Source: Nitrospirota bacterium (GTDB taxonomy: Bacteria; Nitrospirota; Nitrospiria; Nitrospirales; Nitrospiraceae). From it: a DNA stretch of 40,248 nt. Both the position numbers and the translations under genes were made by a program. Below the pieces are notes generated by a model. That model saw nothing but the letters and a program-made list of their open reading frames with translations. It was not told the origin of the DNA and searched no databases. Each line of letters starts with the position of its first letter. The stretch's first letter is position 1. Shown in pieces: positions 1-9,731 of this stretch. The stretch spans positions 1 through 40,248 of the forward strand of contig JACQQM010000123.1 of NCBI GenBank assembly GCA_016207025.1, written 5' to 3'.

Positions 1-48
1 GAACAGGGTGGCAACAGCTACCACTTCTACAGCGCACCTGCGCAATAG
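1..48 (+). CDS. C-terminal end of a probable GGDEF-domain protein (partial)
   Basis: The first frame is open from the window edge to a TAG stop and encodes 15 residues, EQGGNSYHFYSAPAQ. This matches the end of GGDEF (diguanylate cyclase) domains, where a final helix of the form AKxxGRN is followed by a short aromatic strand such as YxFY. Only this tail is visible, so the upstream architecture and cyclase activity cannot be judged. It converges with the lipoprotein gene on the other strand, 47 bp away. Confidence 0.45.
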   Translation, partial: EQGGNSYHFYSAPAQ

Positions 49-95
49 GATTGAGAGCACTCAGGGCTCACCGGCGAGGGTGGGACCATCCTTTT

Positions 96-473
96 TCAGG
101 ACGCAGGCTTGAATCCATCGCGCACGCAATACGTCGGCATCATCTCACCGCCGTGGAATTGCGTCCTGTGCGCCCAGCGTCGCAAGATGCCTTGCCCGTC
201 GAAGGTGAGCACATATTCGTCGCACCAAGACCCTGCCGTGGCCCACGTATTCTGACTGCCTGGCTCTATTTCACGCACCTCGTAGACCCACACCGATTCC
301 CCCGTCTGGGTAGAGGACATCAGACGCGGTGGACCAAGCTCCTGCTTCACCTCCTCTTGCGTCGCCCGATCGGTTGCCGAGCGCAGGTAGAGCGTTTCTT
401 TCGGGATAAAGAGCGCGCATCCCGTGCCAATCACTGCCAGACTCACGAGCGTGCCTAGAGCGAGAGCCTTCAT
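96..473 (-). CDS. small BamE/SmpA-like outer-membrane lipoprotein
   Basis: This is a 125-residue protein. The second of two adjacent ATG codons is chosen because a GGGAGG ribosome site at 481-487 lies 6 nt before it but only 3 nt before the first. The N-terminus is a short hydrophobic signal ending ...VIGTGC (Cys19), an imperfect lipobox, so lipidation is likely but not certain. The mature part has an ATQEEVKQELGPP segment followed by WVYEV, the pattern of SmpA/OmlA/BamE-like domains (a threshold helix, LGxP turn, then a W-containing strand). BamE proteins assist outer-membrane protein assembly, but this is a short divergent member and that role is only inferred. It is the last gene of the minus-strand guaB-aspS run, about 100 bp downstream of aspS. 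Confidence 0.7.
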   Translation of the reverse strand: MKALALGTLVSLAVIGTGCALFIPKETLYLRSATDRATQEEVKQELGPPRLMSSTQTGESVWVYEVREIEPGSQNTWATAGSWCDEYVLTFDGQGILRRWAHRTQFHGGEMMPTYCVRDGFKPAS

Positions 474-579
474 CATGCACCTCCCATTGCAGAGGCCTGT
501 CGGCTCTTTCATTCTACACCGTGTTCGAGGAAGAATTCAGGGCCAGGTGTGCGTCTTCACAGACCCCAACGAAGAGAAG

Positions 580-2343
580 CTATTCGATCTTATCCAGCTT
601 GATCCGTAGTTCGTTCAGTTGGGCAGGGTCCACCGGTGAGGGGGCGTCGGTCATGGGGCACTGGGCCTTTTGCGTCTTCGGGAAGGCGATCACGTCGCGG
701 ATGGAGTCGGCCCCTCCCAGCAGCATGACCAGGCGGTCCAGGCCGAAGGCGATCCCGCCGTGCGGCGGTGCTCCGTACTCGAGGGCCTCTAAAAGAAAGC
801 CGAACTTCGCCGCGGCTTCATCCTTGCCGATTCCAAGCAAGTCGAAGACCTTCGTCTGCACCTCTCGCCGATGGATACGAACGCTTCCCCCGCCCAGCTC
901 ATTCCCATTCAGGACCAGATCGTATGCTTTCGCTCTCACCCGAAGTGGTTCCGCGTCGAGCAGTCCCACATCCTCATCAAATGGCGCGGTGAAGGGATGA
1001 TGAATCGTCACATAGCGGCCGCTATCTTGGTCATACTCCAGGAGCGGGAAATCGACCACCCACAGCGGGCACCAGCGGCTATGAGCGATCAGGTTCAGCT
1101 CCTCGCCGAGGTGCAGCCGCAGCCGGCCCAGGACATCGTGCACCACCGTCGGCTTGTCCGCGACGCAGAGGAGCAGGTCGCCGGGGCCCACCTGCGGCAG
1201 GGCGCCCAGCAACCTGCCCGCAACCAGGAACTTGGCGATGACCGAGTCGAGCTGCCGGTCTGGGGTGATCTTCACCCAGGCCAGGCCCTTGGCGCCCCAG
1301 CTCTTGGCCAGCTCCCCCAAGGCGTCGATCCGGCTGCGGGGGATCGCGGCGCCGTCCTTCACCACGAGGGTTTTCACGATCCCGCCCTTGGCAACCGTCT
1401 CACGAAAGACCTTGAACTCGGTCTGAGCGGCGAACCCACTCAGATCGTGGAGGGGCATCTCAAAGCGGAGATCCGGTTTATCCGACCCATAGCGGCCTAT
1501 GGCCTCCTGATACGTCATCCTCGGAAACGGCGTGGCGAGCTGAACCCCGGCGGTTTCCTGGAAGATGAGGCTGATCATCCGCTCGACCAGTGACATGACC
1601 TGCTCCCGGTCAACGAAGGAGAGCTCCAGATCGATTTGCGTGAACTCCGGCTGGCGGTCAAACCGCAGGTCCTCGTCCCGGAAGCACCGCGCGATTTGAT
1701 AATAGCGGTCCACCCCCGCCACCATGAGAATCTGCTTGAACAGTTGGGGCGATTGGGGAAGCGCGTAAAAATTGCCGGGATTCACCCGGCTGGGGACGAG
1801 GTAATCACGGGCGCCTTCCGGGGTACTCTTGGTCAGCATAGGGGTTTCAATTTCAAGGAACCCCTGACTATTCAGAAAGGACCGGACCCGTTGCGTAACC
1901 TCATGGCGCAGGCGCAGCAGCCGCTGCATCGTCGGCCGGCGAAGGTCCAGGTACCGGTACTTCAGCCGCAAGGCTTCGGTCACATCGGCGTCATCCTCGA
2001 TCATAAACGGCGGCGTTCGCGCATCGTTCAGAATCTCAAACGCTTGTGCCAGCACCTCGACCTCGCCGGTTGCCAAATTGGGATTGGCCGAGCCGTCCGG
2101 TCTCAAACTCACCGTGCCGGTCACCGCCATCACGTATTCATTCCGAAGGGCATGAGCCTGCTCGTGCGCTTTTGGGTTGGTGTCCGCGTTAAAGACGATC
2201 TGGGCGATCCCGCTCCGGTCCCGAAGATCGATAAAGATCACGCTGCCGTGATCCCGCCTCCGCTGGACCCAGCCGTTGAGCGAGACCGTCTGGCCGACCT
2301 GCGCGCGGGTTAACTCCCCGCACAGATGCGTCCTGATCGTCAT
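580..2343 (-). CDS. aspS: aspartyl-tRNA synthetase, probably the non-discriminating type
   Basis: The protein has 587 residues, the normal bacterial length. The N-terminal OB anticodon-binding domain (about 1-105) has [10 protein letters not shown]. Class II motif 1 lies near 165-180 ([15 protein letters not shown]), motif 2 at 221-227 (FRDEDLR) with QPEFTQID after it, and motif 3 near the C-terminus ([12 protein letters not shown]). It charges tRNA-Asp in the cytoplasm. His32 and Gly84 occupy the positions linked to relaxed tRNA recognition in non-discriminating bacterial AspRS, where E. coli-type enzymes have Leu and Lys. If so, it would also make Asp-tRNA-Asn for GatCAB. A GGAGG site precedes the ATG, which overlaps the stop of the upstream pseudouridine synthase by 4 nt (ATGA), indicating translational coupling. 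Confidence 0.97.
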   Translation of the reverse strand: MTIRTHLCGELTRAQVGQTVSLNGWVQRRRDHGSVIFIDLRDRSGIAQIVFNADTNPKAHEQAHALRNEYVMAVTGTVSLRPDGSANPNLATGEVEVLAQAFEILNDARTPPFMIEDDADVTEALRLKYRYLDLRRPTMQRLLRLRHEVTQRVRSFLNSQGFLEIETPMLTKSTPEGARDYLVPSRVNPGNFYALPQSPQLFKQILMVAGVDRYYQIARCFRDEDLRFDRQPEFTQIDLELSFVDREQVMSLVERMISLIFQETAGVQLATPFPRMTYQEAIGRYGSDKPDLRFEMPLHDLSGFAAQTEFKVFRETVAKGGIVKTLVVKDGAAIPRSRIDALGELAKSWGAKGLAWVKITPDRQLDSVIAKFLVAGRLLGALPQVGPGDLLLCVADKPTVVHDVLGRLRLHLGEELNLIAHSRWCPLWVVDFPLLEYDQDSGRYVTIHHPFTAPFDEDVGLLDAEPLRVRAKAYDLVLNGNELGGGSVRIHRREVQTKVFDLLGIGKDEAAAKFGFLLEALEYGAPPHGGIAFGLDRLVMLLGGADSIRDVIAFPKTQKAQCPMTDAPSPVDPAQLNELRIKLDKIE

Positions 2344-3143
2344 GCGCCCCTCCGCAACGCAGCCCGTGAGGCGTGAGGCGTGAGGCGTGAGGGGGGCGAG
2401 GCCAGCCCGGCTTGGCTCTCCACCCTCTTGAGGACGGCACGCAGAGCATTGGCCTCCCTATTGGTGAGATAGCGGTACTCCCCCGGCGCAAGATCGCCCA
2501 GCGCGAGCGGGCCAAACCGCACGCGCGTCAGCTTCAGGACCGGATGGCCCACGGCCTCCAGCATGCGCTTCACCTGATGCTTGCGTCCCTCATAGATCGT
2601 GATTTCCAGCCACGAGTTTTCCGTCGCTTTCCTGACCTTCTTGACCATGGCCGGTCCGGTCCGCCCATCCCGCAGGACGACGCCCCGCTCAAGGGACGTG
2701 ATCTCCTCGTCGCTCAGGATCCCTTTGACCTTGATCAAATAGGTTTTCGGCACATGATAGCGCGGGTGCAGCAGCGCCTGCGCCAGCTCACCCTGGTTGG
2801 TCAACAGCATCAAGCCCTCGCTGTCGAAGTCGAGCCGCCCCACCGGGAACACTCGCAACCCCACCCCGCCCAGCAGATCGCTGATGGTCGGCCTGCCCGC
2901 GGGATCGCTGAGCGAAGACAGGTACCCCTTCGGCTTGTTGAGGAGCAGAAAGACCTGGGGCGGCACCGGCTTGAGATGGCGCCCGTCAACCTTCACATGG
3001 TCCTTGAGCGGATCGACCCGGGTGCCAAGCTCGCGCACGATCCGACCGTTGACGCAGACCCGTCCCTGCGCGATCATCGCCTCCGCCTTCCGGCGGGACG
3101 CGAGCCCCGCGTCCGCAATCACCTTCTGCAACCGGACTTCCAT
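2340..3143 (-). CDS. RsuA/RluB-family rRNA pseudouridine synthase
   Basis: The protein has 267 residues. Residues 1-60 form an S4 RNA-binding domain ([20 protein letters not shown]). The catalytic domain has the family motif [15 protein letters not shown] with nucleophile Asp105, and then [10 protein letters not shown]. The family isomerises uridine in rRNA. The large-subunit RluB type is the likelier assignment, but RluB, RluE, RluF and RsuA cannot be separated by eye. The C-terminal 20 residues fall outside the domain, and residues 251-259 are encoded by four tandem GTGAGGC-type heptamers, so the tail looks repeat-derived. The stop overlaps aspS by 4 nt. Upstream is a 112-bp element with terminal inverted repeats, then guaA. 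Confidence 0.92.
   Translation of the reverse strand: MEVRLQKVIADAGLASRRKAEAMIAQGRVCVNGRIVRELGTRVDPLKDHVKVDGRHLKPVPPQVFLLLNKPKGYLSSLSDPAGRPTISDLLGGVGLRVFPVGRLDFDSEGLMLLTNQGELAQALLHPRYHVPKTYLIKVKGILSDEEITSLERGVVLRDGRTGPAMVKKVRKATENSWLEITIYEGRKHQVKRMLEAVGHPVLKLTRVRFGPLALGDLAPGEYRYLTNREANALRAVLKRVESQAGLASPPSRLTPHASRAALRRGA
2366..2393. repeat. half element of 7-bp repeats inside the pseudouridine synthase C-terminus
   Basis: Four contiguous heptamers lie at 2366-2372, 2373-2379, 2380-2386 (all GTGAGGC) and 2387-2393 (GTGAGGG). They lie in frame in the last codons of the pseudouridine synthase and encode its non-conserved tail. No inverted partner is visible nearby, so this appears to be one arm of the heptamer element found complete elsewhere in the window. 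Confidence 0.85.
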
Positions 3144-3168
3144 TTCCTTCCCACTCCGCTCTCGTCCA

Positions 3169-3280
3169 GGGAGGGCTAGGCTGGCCTAACTGCGCGCGTT
3201 CACCGAGCACCGCCTGCTATTTAATATCCGATCAACTCTTGCGTGCGCGGTGCGCGAGCACGGGGCAGCCTAGCCCTCCC
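3169..3280. repeat. 112-bp intergenic element with 15-bp perfect terminal inverted repeats
   Basis: GGGAGGGCTAGGCTG at 3169-3183 is the exact reverse complement of 3266-3280. The 82-bp interior has further GC-rich complementarity near its ends (GCACCGC near 3208 and GCGGTGC near 3248) and an AT-rich centre around 3218-3232. It fills almost the whole space between the guaA stop and the pseudouridine synthase start, so it would be transcribed as a long hairpin. It may be a MITE-like insertion or a structured intercistronic element. No target duplication was recognised and it has no clear T-tract. Confidence 0.7.
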
Positions 3281-4837
3281 CTACTCCCACTCGATCGTGC
3301 TGGGTGGTTTGGAGCTCACGTCATAGACCACCCGGTTCACGCCCTTGACTTCGTTGACGATGCGGCTCGAGAGGGTGCTGAGCAACTCGTGCGGCAACCG
3401 GGCCCAGTCAGCGGTCATGCCGTCCAGGCTGGTGACCGCTCTGACCGCTACCACATGCTCATACGTCCGTTGATCTCCCATCACGCCCACCGTGCGCACC
3501 GGCAGCAACACCGCAAACGCTTGCCAGAGTTCCCGGTAGAGGCCGGAATTCCTGATTTCCTGTTCCACGATGGCCTCCGCCGCGCGCAACATGTCCAGTC
3601 GTTCCCGCGTCACGGCGCCGAGGATCCGAATGGCAAGGCCGGGCCCGGGAAACGGCTGCCGCCAGATGATGTCATCCGGCAGGCCCAGTTCCTTCCCCAG
3701 GAGGCGGACTTCGTCTTTGAAGAGCTCGCGCAGAGGTTCAATGAGGCGCAGCTTCATCCTGGTCGGAAGCCCGCCTACGTTGTGGTGCGTCTTGATGGTG
3801 GCGGACGGTCCCTTGAAGCTGACGCTTTCGATGACGTCGGGGTACAACGTCCCCTGCACCAGATAGTCCACTTTCTTCAGGCGACGCGACTCTGCTTCAA
3901 AGTTCTTGATGAAGAGGCGCCCGATGATCTTGCGTTTCCGTTCCGGATCGACCACCGCCCTCAAGGCGTGAAGAAACTCGGACGAGCGGTCAAGGAATCG
4001 CAGGTTGAGCTTGAGGTGCGTGGCAAAAGTCTCTCGAACCTGCTCCCCCTCCCCTCGCCGTAGCAAGCCGTTGTCCACGAAGACGCAGGTCAACTGAGTG
4101 CCCACCGCGTGGTGCGCCAGGACGGCCGCCACGGAGGAATCGACGCCGCCGCTCAACGCGCAGATGACCTTGCCGTTTCCGACCTCCTCGCGGATTCGGC
4201 GGACGGCGGCCTCCACGTAGGAGCTCATCGTCCAGGTGGGCCGGCAGCCGCAGATGTCGTACACGAAATTTTGCAGAATCTTGAATCCCCCCCTCGTGTG
4301 CGCCACCTCGGGATGGAACTGCAGGCAATAGATCCGGCGGTGGGGCTCCACCGCCTTCATGGCGGCGATCGGCGAGTTCGACGTATGGGCGATCGAGCGA
4401 AATCCTTTGGGCATCCGCTCGATCCGGTCACCGTGCGACATCCACACGGCGCAGGATGGCCCCGTCGCCACTCCCTTGAACAGGTCGGACGCGTCATCGA
4501 TCATCAATTCGGAACGGCCGTATTCTCGCTGTGCGGCCTTGGCCACGTCCCCGTCCAACAGATGGGTGACCAGTTGCATCCCGTAGCAGATGCCCAGAAT
4601 GGGCAGCCCTTGATCCAGAAGCGCTTTCGGTACCACCGGGGCGTTCCGATCGTAGACGCTGGCTGGACCGCCAGACAGGATGATGCCCTTAGGACGGTAG
4701 GCCTCAATGGTGGCGAGCGGGGCGGAATAGGGAAGAATCTGCGAATAAACCTGAGCTTCGCGAATACGGCGAGCGATGAGCTGGGTGTACTGAGACCCGA
4801 AGTCCAGAATCAGGATGCGGTCGTGCCACAATTCCAT
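3281..4837 (-). CDS. guaA: GMP synthase (glutamine-hydrolysing)
   Basis: The 518-residue protein has full family length. The N-terminal class I glutamine amidotransferase domain has Cys84 in GICYGMQ and the His175/Glu177 pair in LQFHPEV. The ATP-pyrophosphatase domain has the PP-loop SGGVDSS at 229-235, and the C-terminal dimerisation domain ends in PPSTIEWE. It converts XMP to GMP in the cytoplasm with glutamine as nitrogen donor. It follows guaB by 57 bp on the same strand, so the two final steps of GMP synthesis are co-transcribed. The ribosome site before the ATG is weak (GAGGG 11 nt away). Confidence 0.98.
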   Translation of the reverse strand: MELWHDRILILDFGSQYTQLIARRIREAQVYSQILPYSAPLATIEAYRPKGIILSGGPASVYDRNAPVVPKALLDQGLPILGICYGMQLVTHLLDGDVAKAAQREYGRSELMIDDASDLFKGVATGPSCAVWMSHGDRIERMPKGFRSIAHTSNSPIAAMKAVEPHRRIYCLQFHPEVAHTRGGFKILQNFVYDICGCRPTWTMSSYVEAAVRRIREEVGNGKVICALSGGVDSSVAAVLAHHAVGTQLTCVFVDNGLLRRGEGEQVRETFATHLKLNLRFLDRSSEFLHALRAVVDPERKRKIIGRLFIKNFEAESRRLKKVDYLVQGTLYPDVIESVSFKGPSATIKTHHNVGGLPTRMKLRLIEPLRELFKDEVRLLGKELGLPDDIIWRQPFPGPGLAIRILGAVTRERLDMLRAAEAIVEQEIRNSGLYRELWQAFAVLLPVRTVGVMGDQRTYEHVVAVRAVTSLDGMTADWARLPHELLSTLSSRIVNEVKGVNRVVYDVSSKPPSTIEWE

Positions 4838-4894
4838 GACGGGAGTGACCCTCTCACGTCGCTACAATGGCGCTCCCGCCAAATGGGGTGAGCC

Positions 4895-6361
4895 TTACTC
4901 CCAGTCGGTCCGATAGTTCGGCGCCTCCTTGGTGATGATCACATCATGGACGTGACCCTCCCGGAGGCCTGCCAGCGTCTGTCGGATGAACGTGGCTTTT
5001 TGCTGCAACTCAGGAATCGTTCGGCAACCGCAGTAGCCCATGCCGGATTTGACCCCGCCCACGAGCTGATAGACGACACCGGCAAGAGTCCCCTTGTAAG
5101 GAACCCGGCCTTCAATCCCTTCGGGAACCAGCTTGGCGGCCGGACGACCGGCTTGAAAATAGCGGTCCCTCCCGCCCTTCTCCATCGCCCCCAGCGAGCC
5201 CATCCCCCGATAGACTTTGTAGGTCCGACCTTGGAAGAGCACTGTTTCGCCCGGAGACTCTTCCGTTCCGGCAAGAATGCTTCCGATCATCACGGCGGAG
5301 GCACCCGCCGCCAAAGCCTTGGTAATGTCCCCGGAGTACTTGATGCCGCCGTCGGCGATCACCGACACCCCGCTCCCGGCGAGCGCGGCCGCACAATCCG
5401 CGACCGCGGTCAACTGCGGCATGCCCGCCCCCGACACAATGCGCGTCGTGCAGATGGAGCCCGGACCGACCCCGACCTTGACCGCATCAGCCCCGGCTTT
5501 CGCGAGATCCTTGGCCGCCGTGGCGGTCGCAATATTGCCGGCCACCACCACCAAGTCCGGGTACTTCTGCTTGATGACCTTCACAGTGTCCAGGACACCG
5601 CGCGCATGGCCGTGGGCCGTGTCCACCACTACCATATCCGCGCCGGCCTTCGCCAGCAGCGCCACGCGTTGGTCGGCATCCGCTCCGACGCCGACGGCCG
5701 CCCCCACACGCAGGCGTCCATGCGCATCCTTGCAGGCATGGGGATATTTGATCCGCTTTTCGATATCTTTGATGGTGATCAGGCCCTTCAGCTCGAAGCG
5801 CTTGTTGACGACCGGCAGTTTCTCGATTCGACACTCATGCAGGATTTCCCGCGCCTTTTCGAGGCTGGTGCCTTCGGGAGCTGTCACCAGCTTTTCCCGC
5901 GTCATGACCTGGGACACTTTGAGATCCATCCGGTTCTCGAATCGCAGATCGCGGTTCGTCAGAATGCCGACGAGCTTGCCCTGCTTGGTCACGGGAATGC
6001 CGGAGATGCGGTACTTGGCCATGATCTGGTGGGCATCCCGAATCGTCTGGTCCGGCGAGATGGTGATGGGATCAATGATCATCCCGCTTTCCGACTTCTT
6101 CACCTTATCCACTTCGGCCGCCTGATCGACGGGCGACAGCACACGATGGATCACGCCGAGACCGCCTTCCCGCGCCAGCGCGATGGCCAGCCGCGCCTCG
6201 GTCACCGTATCCATCGCCGCGCTCACGATCGGAATGTTGATCGTAATGTTGCGCGACACGCGCGTCTGGGTATCCACCTCGCTGGGCAAGACCTCGGACT
6301 TGGCCGGCACCAACACGACATCGTCGTAGGTCAGCCCCACCCGCACGTCTTTATCCAGCAT
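4895..6361 (-). CDS. guaB: IMP dehydrogenase
   Basis: This is a 488-residue enzyme. The ATG at 6361 is preferred over the longer frame because AGGAGG lies 3 nt upstream and the family N-terminus (a [12 protein letters not shown]-type stretch) begins right after it. The TIM-barrel is interrupted by two CBS domains at about 95-205. The catalytic loop GPGSICTTR carries Cys304, and the mobile flap has [10 protein letters not shown]. It oxidises IMP to XMP with NAD+, the rate-limiting step of guanine nucleotide synthesis. It is the first gene of the minus-strand run guaB-guaA-pseudouridine synthase-aspS and has its own sigma70-type promoter at 6422-6450. Confidence 0.98.
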   Translation of the reverse strand: MLDKDVRVGLTYDDVVLVPAKSEVLPSEVDTQTRVSRNITINIPIVSAAMDTVTEARLAIALAREGGLGVIHRVLSPVDQAAEVDKVKKSESGMIIDPITISPDQTIRDAHQIMAKYRISGIPVTKQGKLVGILTNRDLRFENRMDLKVSQVMTREKLVTAPEGTSLEKAREILHECRIEKLPVVNKRFELKGLITIKDIEKRIKYPHACKDAHGRLRVGAAVGVGADADQRVALLAKAGADMVVVDTAHGHARGVLDTVKVIKQKYPDLVVVAGNIATATAAKDLAKAGADAVKVGVGPGSICTTRIVSGAGMPQLTAVADCAAALAGSGVSVIADGGIKYSGDITKALAAGASAVMIGSILAGTEESPGETVLFQGRTYKVYRGMGSLGAMEKGGRDRYFQAGRPAAKLVPEGIEGRVPYKGTLAGVVYQLVGGVKSGMGYCGCRTIPELQQKATFIRQTLAGLREGHVHDVIITKEAPNYRTDWE

Positions 6362-6421
6362 GGTCCTCCTGCACACATTCGGAAGCCCAATGACGCCGAC
6401 GGGCACTTGAAGGAAACTGAA

Positions 6422-6450
6422 AATTTAGCACACGCATCTAAGAGGGTCAA
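6422..6450 (-). promoter_or_regulatory. guaB promoter (sigma70-like)
   Basis: On the minus strand TTGACC (6445-6450) is followed by a 17-bp spacer and TAAATT (6422-6427). Transcription would begin near 6415, giving a leader of about 55 nt before guaB. Called by consensus match only. Confidence 0.6.
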
Positions 6451-6521
6451 GGTAAGCGAGCCATGAACCCGACAGGGCCTCAACGGGGTTCCATAGACCG
6501 CGAAGCGGCCGTTCCCGGGGG

Positions 6522-9482
6522 CTATTGGTTCTGCGCCTCCTGGGTCCTGTCTGTCAACGCCGCCGCGGCCTCGGCCTCTTCCTTCAGGCGTTCGCTGCCC
6601 TCTTCGGCCGGCATGAATTGCTGCACGCGCGTATTCCCGCTGTCCACAACGAAGACGCCGCCGCGCGCATCCACGGCGATGCCGTAAGGGAAATTGAACT
6701 GCCCATTGCCTGGGCCGAATCCGCCCCACTGCGTGATGAAGTTCCCCTCGCGGTCGAATTTCTGCACGCGCTGGTTGCCGGTATCCGTGACGTAGACATC
6801 GCCGTTTCCATCCACCGCGATGCCCCACGGGGACCGGAACTGCCCGGCCTCTTGGGACTGCTGGCTGCTGGCGTGCCCGGGGCCGAGCCCGCCGCCCCAT
6901 TTCGCGATCAGCTGCGGCAGCACGTTGGTGCTCGTGTCGAACTTCTGGACGCGGTGATTCCCCATGTCGACGACGTAGACGGCCCCGTCGGCCGGGTCCA
7001 CCGCGATCCCGCGCGCAAAATAAAACTGCCCATCGTTGCTGCCGAAGCTGCCCCACTGCATCACAAACTCGCCGCTGGGGTCGAATTTCTGCACTCTGAA
7101 GTTCGCGCTGTCCACGACGTAAATGTATCCCCGCACGCGATCCACCGCGATGCCCCACGGTGAGCTGAACTGGCCTTCCCCGTTGCCGCGCGAGCCGAAC
7201 TTCATGAGATACCCGCCCAGCTTCCCGTCGAATTTCTGGACCCGATGGTTATTCGTGTCCACCACGTACACGTCACCGCGCGCATCGCACGCGATCCCGG
7301 TCGGATTGTGGAAGCTGCCGTTTGCCGTCCCGAAGCTCCCCCACAGGATGATGAAGTTTCCGTTGTTATCGAACTTCTGGACACGGTTGTTGCCATTGTC
7401 CACGACAAGCAGGCTGCCTTGCTGGTCGACGGCCAGCCCGTACATCGGCGCCATGAATTCTCCCCCGTGCAGCAGGGAGGCCCCGCGGCCGGGCTTGCCC
7501 CACTTCGACACGCACAGGTACCCCGACGTATTGACCAGGATTGACGCGCTGGCCGGCACCGAGATGTTGTTGCCGACGTCTTTGAACCAGACGTAGATGG
7601 TCTTGTTGCCGTCGCTCGGCGAAAGCGTGAACGGAACTGTGGCCCCAAATTTGTGGGCGGGCTCAACCTCTACCCATCCCGGCATGGCAGCCGTCGGCGC
7701 CATCGGGCTTTCAGAAATGTAATAGGCCCCGACGCCCGTGTCCATATCGTTGGCCGAAATCGTGACCACCACGTCGGGGGAGTTTGTCATGAACGCGCCG
7801 TGGTTGAGCACCGCGTATGGGCTCTGCGGAGCGGTTATATCAATGAGCACCGGCGTGGCCGTCACCTCTTCGGAAAGCCCGCTTTCTCGCCCCTCCTCGT
7901 ACACCGCCGTGAGCGCATAGTAGTACGGGATGTCGTTGGTCAGACCGGTGTGTGTGTACGGGCTCGTGACGCTCTCGATCCGCGTCCCGCTTTGTACGGT
8001 CACGCTGGGGTTGGTATGGAAGTAAAGATTATAAGAGACGGCGCCCGGCACCTCGAGCCAGCTCAGGGCTATTTCGGTATCACCTGCTTTCGCGACCAAG
8101 CTCCGTGGAGCCGGCAAATCGGTTGTTTGCGCCTGGGCCACCTGTTTGGTGCGATTGAGTTCTTCCTCGGTCGGCGCGTACTTCAGGAAGCGATTGTTCC
8201 CGCTGTCCACGACGTACACGTTCCCCTCTTTGTCGACCGCGATACCGGACGGGAAGTTCAGCTGACCTTCGGTGATGCCGCGGTTTCCCCAGGCACAGAT
8301 GAACGTCCCGTTTCCGTCGAATTTCTGGATCCGGTGATTTCCGCTGTCCACCACGTACACGTTGCCGAGCGCGTCGCAGGCGACGCCCCAAGGGGCCTTG
8401 AATTGACCGGGGCCGCTCCCCTCCTTCCCCCATTTCGCCAGGAAACTCCCGCGGGTATCGAATTTCTGAACGCGATTGTTGCCCTCATCCGCGACGAACA
8501 CGTTGCCCACGAAATCGACCGCCACGCCGCGCGGGAAGAAAAAGGCCCCATCGAAACTCCCGTCCCGGCCCCATTTCATGAGGGGCGTCCCATCCGACTT
8601 GAACTTCTGGATCCGCGCGTTGCTCGTATCCGAAATGTACATATTGCCTTCTTTATCCGTCGCCACCCCCCAGGGGACGTCGAACATCCCCATGTCGGCG
8701 CCGCGCCAGGCAAATCCGAACTTGCCCCAGGTGGTCATACAGTTGCCTTCGGCATCGAACTTCTGGACCCGGTTGTTGCCGCTGTCGGCCACGTACACAT
8801 CCCCCTCAGGCGATGTGGCCAGGCCGCGAGGATAGTAAAACAGTCCCTCTTGGGAGCTTGCCTCGCCGCCCCACCGCGCGAGGAACTCCCCTTCTCTGTC
8901 GAATTTTTGGATAGAATGGTTGTCTGTATCGGCGACGTAGATGTTCCCGTCCTTATCCAGAGCGATGCCGGTCGGAGAGCTGAATTCGCCGTCGTCCACC
9001 CCTTCCTGCCCGATTTTCATGACCAAGAGGTAGGGTGCCGGGATGGCCATGACCTCCGCCGATTCCGGGCTTTCCCCGTTGGGGGTGACCACGGTCACGA
9101 CGTAGTGGTAGCAGGTCCCATTGGCCAGGTCGTCATGGAGATACGGCGAGGTGGCTCCCTCGATTAAATTCCCCTTCTCCTTGGTAACGCCGATGATCGG
9201 ATTAAAGTCCGCAGGGCTGGCAATCGGACGGGTTAACACGGAGAACGTAATCTGCACACCCTTTGAGGTGAGAAAGTACAGGTTGTAATACATCGCGTCC
9301 GGCACGGGGTCCCATGAAATCATGATCCGGCCGTTCCCCGGCTTGGCGACCACCCCCGTCGGGGCCGGAGGCAGTTCCTCCTCGGCAGTCGAATCTCCCG
9401 CGCCCCAGTCGTCCGGATTGCCCTCAGCCCGGAGCCTCGAACGGACTGCCCATATAGGTTCGTGTAACAGCCACTTCTTCAT
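6522..9482 (-). CDS. FnIII/NHL-repeat protein with two six-bladed beta-propellers
   Basis: This is a 986-987 residue protein. Two adjacent ATGs are possible, and the second has better spacing from GAGGG. Domains, numbered from the upstream ATG (subtract one for this start): FnIII-like (39-150); six NHL repeats (152-437), each with PxGIAxDxxGNVYVxDxxN and RxQKF; a second FnIII-like domain (456-547); an Ig-like domain (550-654); six more NHL repeats (656-958); an acidic, Ala/Glu-rich tail. Twelve repeats divide into two closed six-bladed propellers. Each ends in a PAEE/PTEE-type helix, which suggests duplication of a propeller-plus-helix unit. NHL propellers bind proteins, glycans or RNA, and no enzyme motif was seen. 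No convincing signal peptide is present (MKKWLLHEPIWAVRSRL is too charged), although FnIII/Ig modules normally occur outside the cytoplasm. It has its own promoter. Confidence 0.88.
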   Translation of the reverse strand: MKKWLLHEPIWAVRSRLRAEGNPDDWGAGDSTAEEELPPAPTGVVAKPGNGRIMISWDPVPDAMYYNLYFLTSKGVQITFSVLTRPIASPADFNPIIGVTKEKGNLIEGATSPYLHDDLANGTCYHYVVTVVTPNGESPESAEVMAIPAPYLLVMKIGQEGVDDGEFSSPTGIALDKDGNIYVADTDNHSIQKFDREGEFLARWGGEASSQEGLFYYPRGLATSPEGDVYVADSGNNRVQKFDAEGNCMTTWGKFGFAWRGADMGMFDVPWGVATDKEGNMYISDTSNARIQKFKSDGTPLMKWGRDGSFDGAFFFPRGVAVDFVGNVFVADEGNNRVQKFDTRGSFLAKWGKEGSGPGQFKAPWGVACDALGNVYVVDSGNHRIQKFDGNGTFICAWGNRGITEGQLNFPSGIAVDKEGNVYVVDSGNNRFLKYAPTEEELNRTKQVAQAQTTDLPAPRSLVAKAGDTEIALSWLEVPGAVSYNLYFHTNPSVTVQSGTRIESVTSPYTHTGLTNDIPYYYALTAVYEEGRESGLSEEVTATPVLIDITAPQSPYAVLNHGAFMTNSPDVVVTISANDMDTGVGAYYISESPMAPTAAMPGWVEVEPAHKFGATVPFTLSPSDGNKTIYVWFKDVGNNISVPASASILVNTSGYLCVSKWGKPGRGASLLHGGEFMAPMYGLAVDQQGSLLVVDNGNNRVQKFDNNGNFIILWGSFGTANGSFHNPTGIACDARGDVYVVDTNNHRVQKFDGKLGGYLMKFGSRGNGEGQFSSPWGIAVDRVRGYIYVVDSANFRVQKFDPSGEFVMQWGSFGSNDGQFYFARGIAVDPADGAVYVVDMGNHRVQKFDTSTNVLPQLIAKWGGGLGPGHASSQQSQEAGQFRSPWGIAVDGNGDVYVTDTGNQRVQKFDREGNFITQWGGFGPGNGQFNFPYGIAVDARGGVFVVDSGNTRVQQFMPAEEGSERLKEEAEAAAALTDRTQEAQNQ

Positions 9483-9563
9483 CATGCCCTCATTGCTTCA
9501 GGAATCATCGTTTCAGAAATTGTCGAGGAAAGATTCTGGCTTCTTTCAAGCACTTAGAAACGC

Positions 9564-9593
9564 AGTCTAGCAAACGCCAAACGACCAAGTCAA
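9564..9593 (-). promoter_or_regulatory. promoter of the NHL-repeat gene
   Basis: Minus-strand TTGACT (9588-9593), 18-bp spacer, TAGACT (9564-9569). Transcription would start near 9557, leaving a leader of about 70 nt before the gene. Confidence 0.5.
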
Positions 9594-9731
9594 GGTAGCC
9601 GCGCCCCGACGAGGCCTCACCGTTTGGCACTTAACGGCCCCTTGCACTGAGGATGAGGCGGGTTGTGGCGGGTCCTGCGATTCGCTAAGATGAACTCCGT
9701 ACAACGGGCTCATCGTCGCGCGAGATTCACG

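Noticed and set aside
49-95. Terminator between the GGDEF tail and the lipoprotein (GGGTGGGACCATCCTTTTT)
   Set aside because: The complementary halves leave only a 2-nt loop, so a stable hairpin ending at the T-run is not convincing.
4946-6466. 506-codon plus-strand open frame opposite guaB
   Set aside because: The product is a His/Arg/Gly-rich mirror of the well-conserved IMP dehydrogenase gene, with no domain; long antisense frames are expected in GC-rich DNA.
6496-6515. Terminator after the NHL gene (CCGC-GAA-GCGG)
   Set aside because: The stem is only 4 bp with no T-tract on the minus strand.
7653-9167. 504-codon plus-strand open frame opposite the NHL-repeat gene
   Set aside because: Its repetitive translation merely reflects the NHL repeats read in antisense; no family motif.
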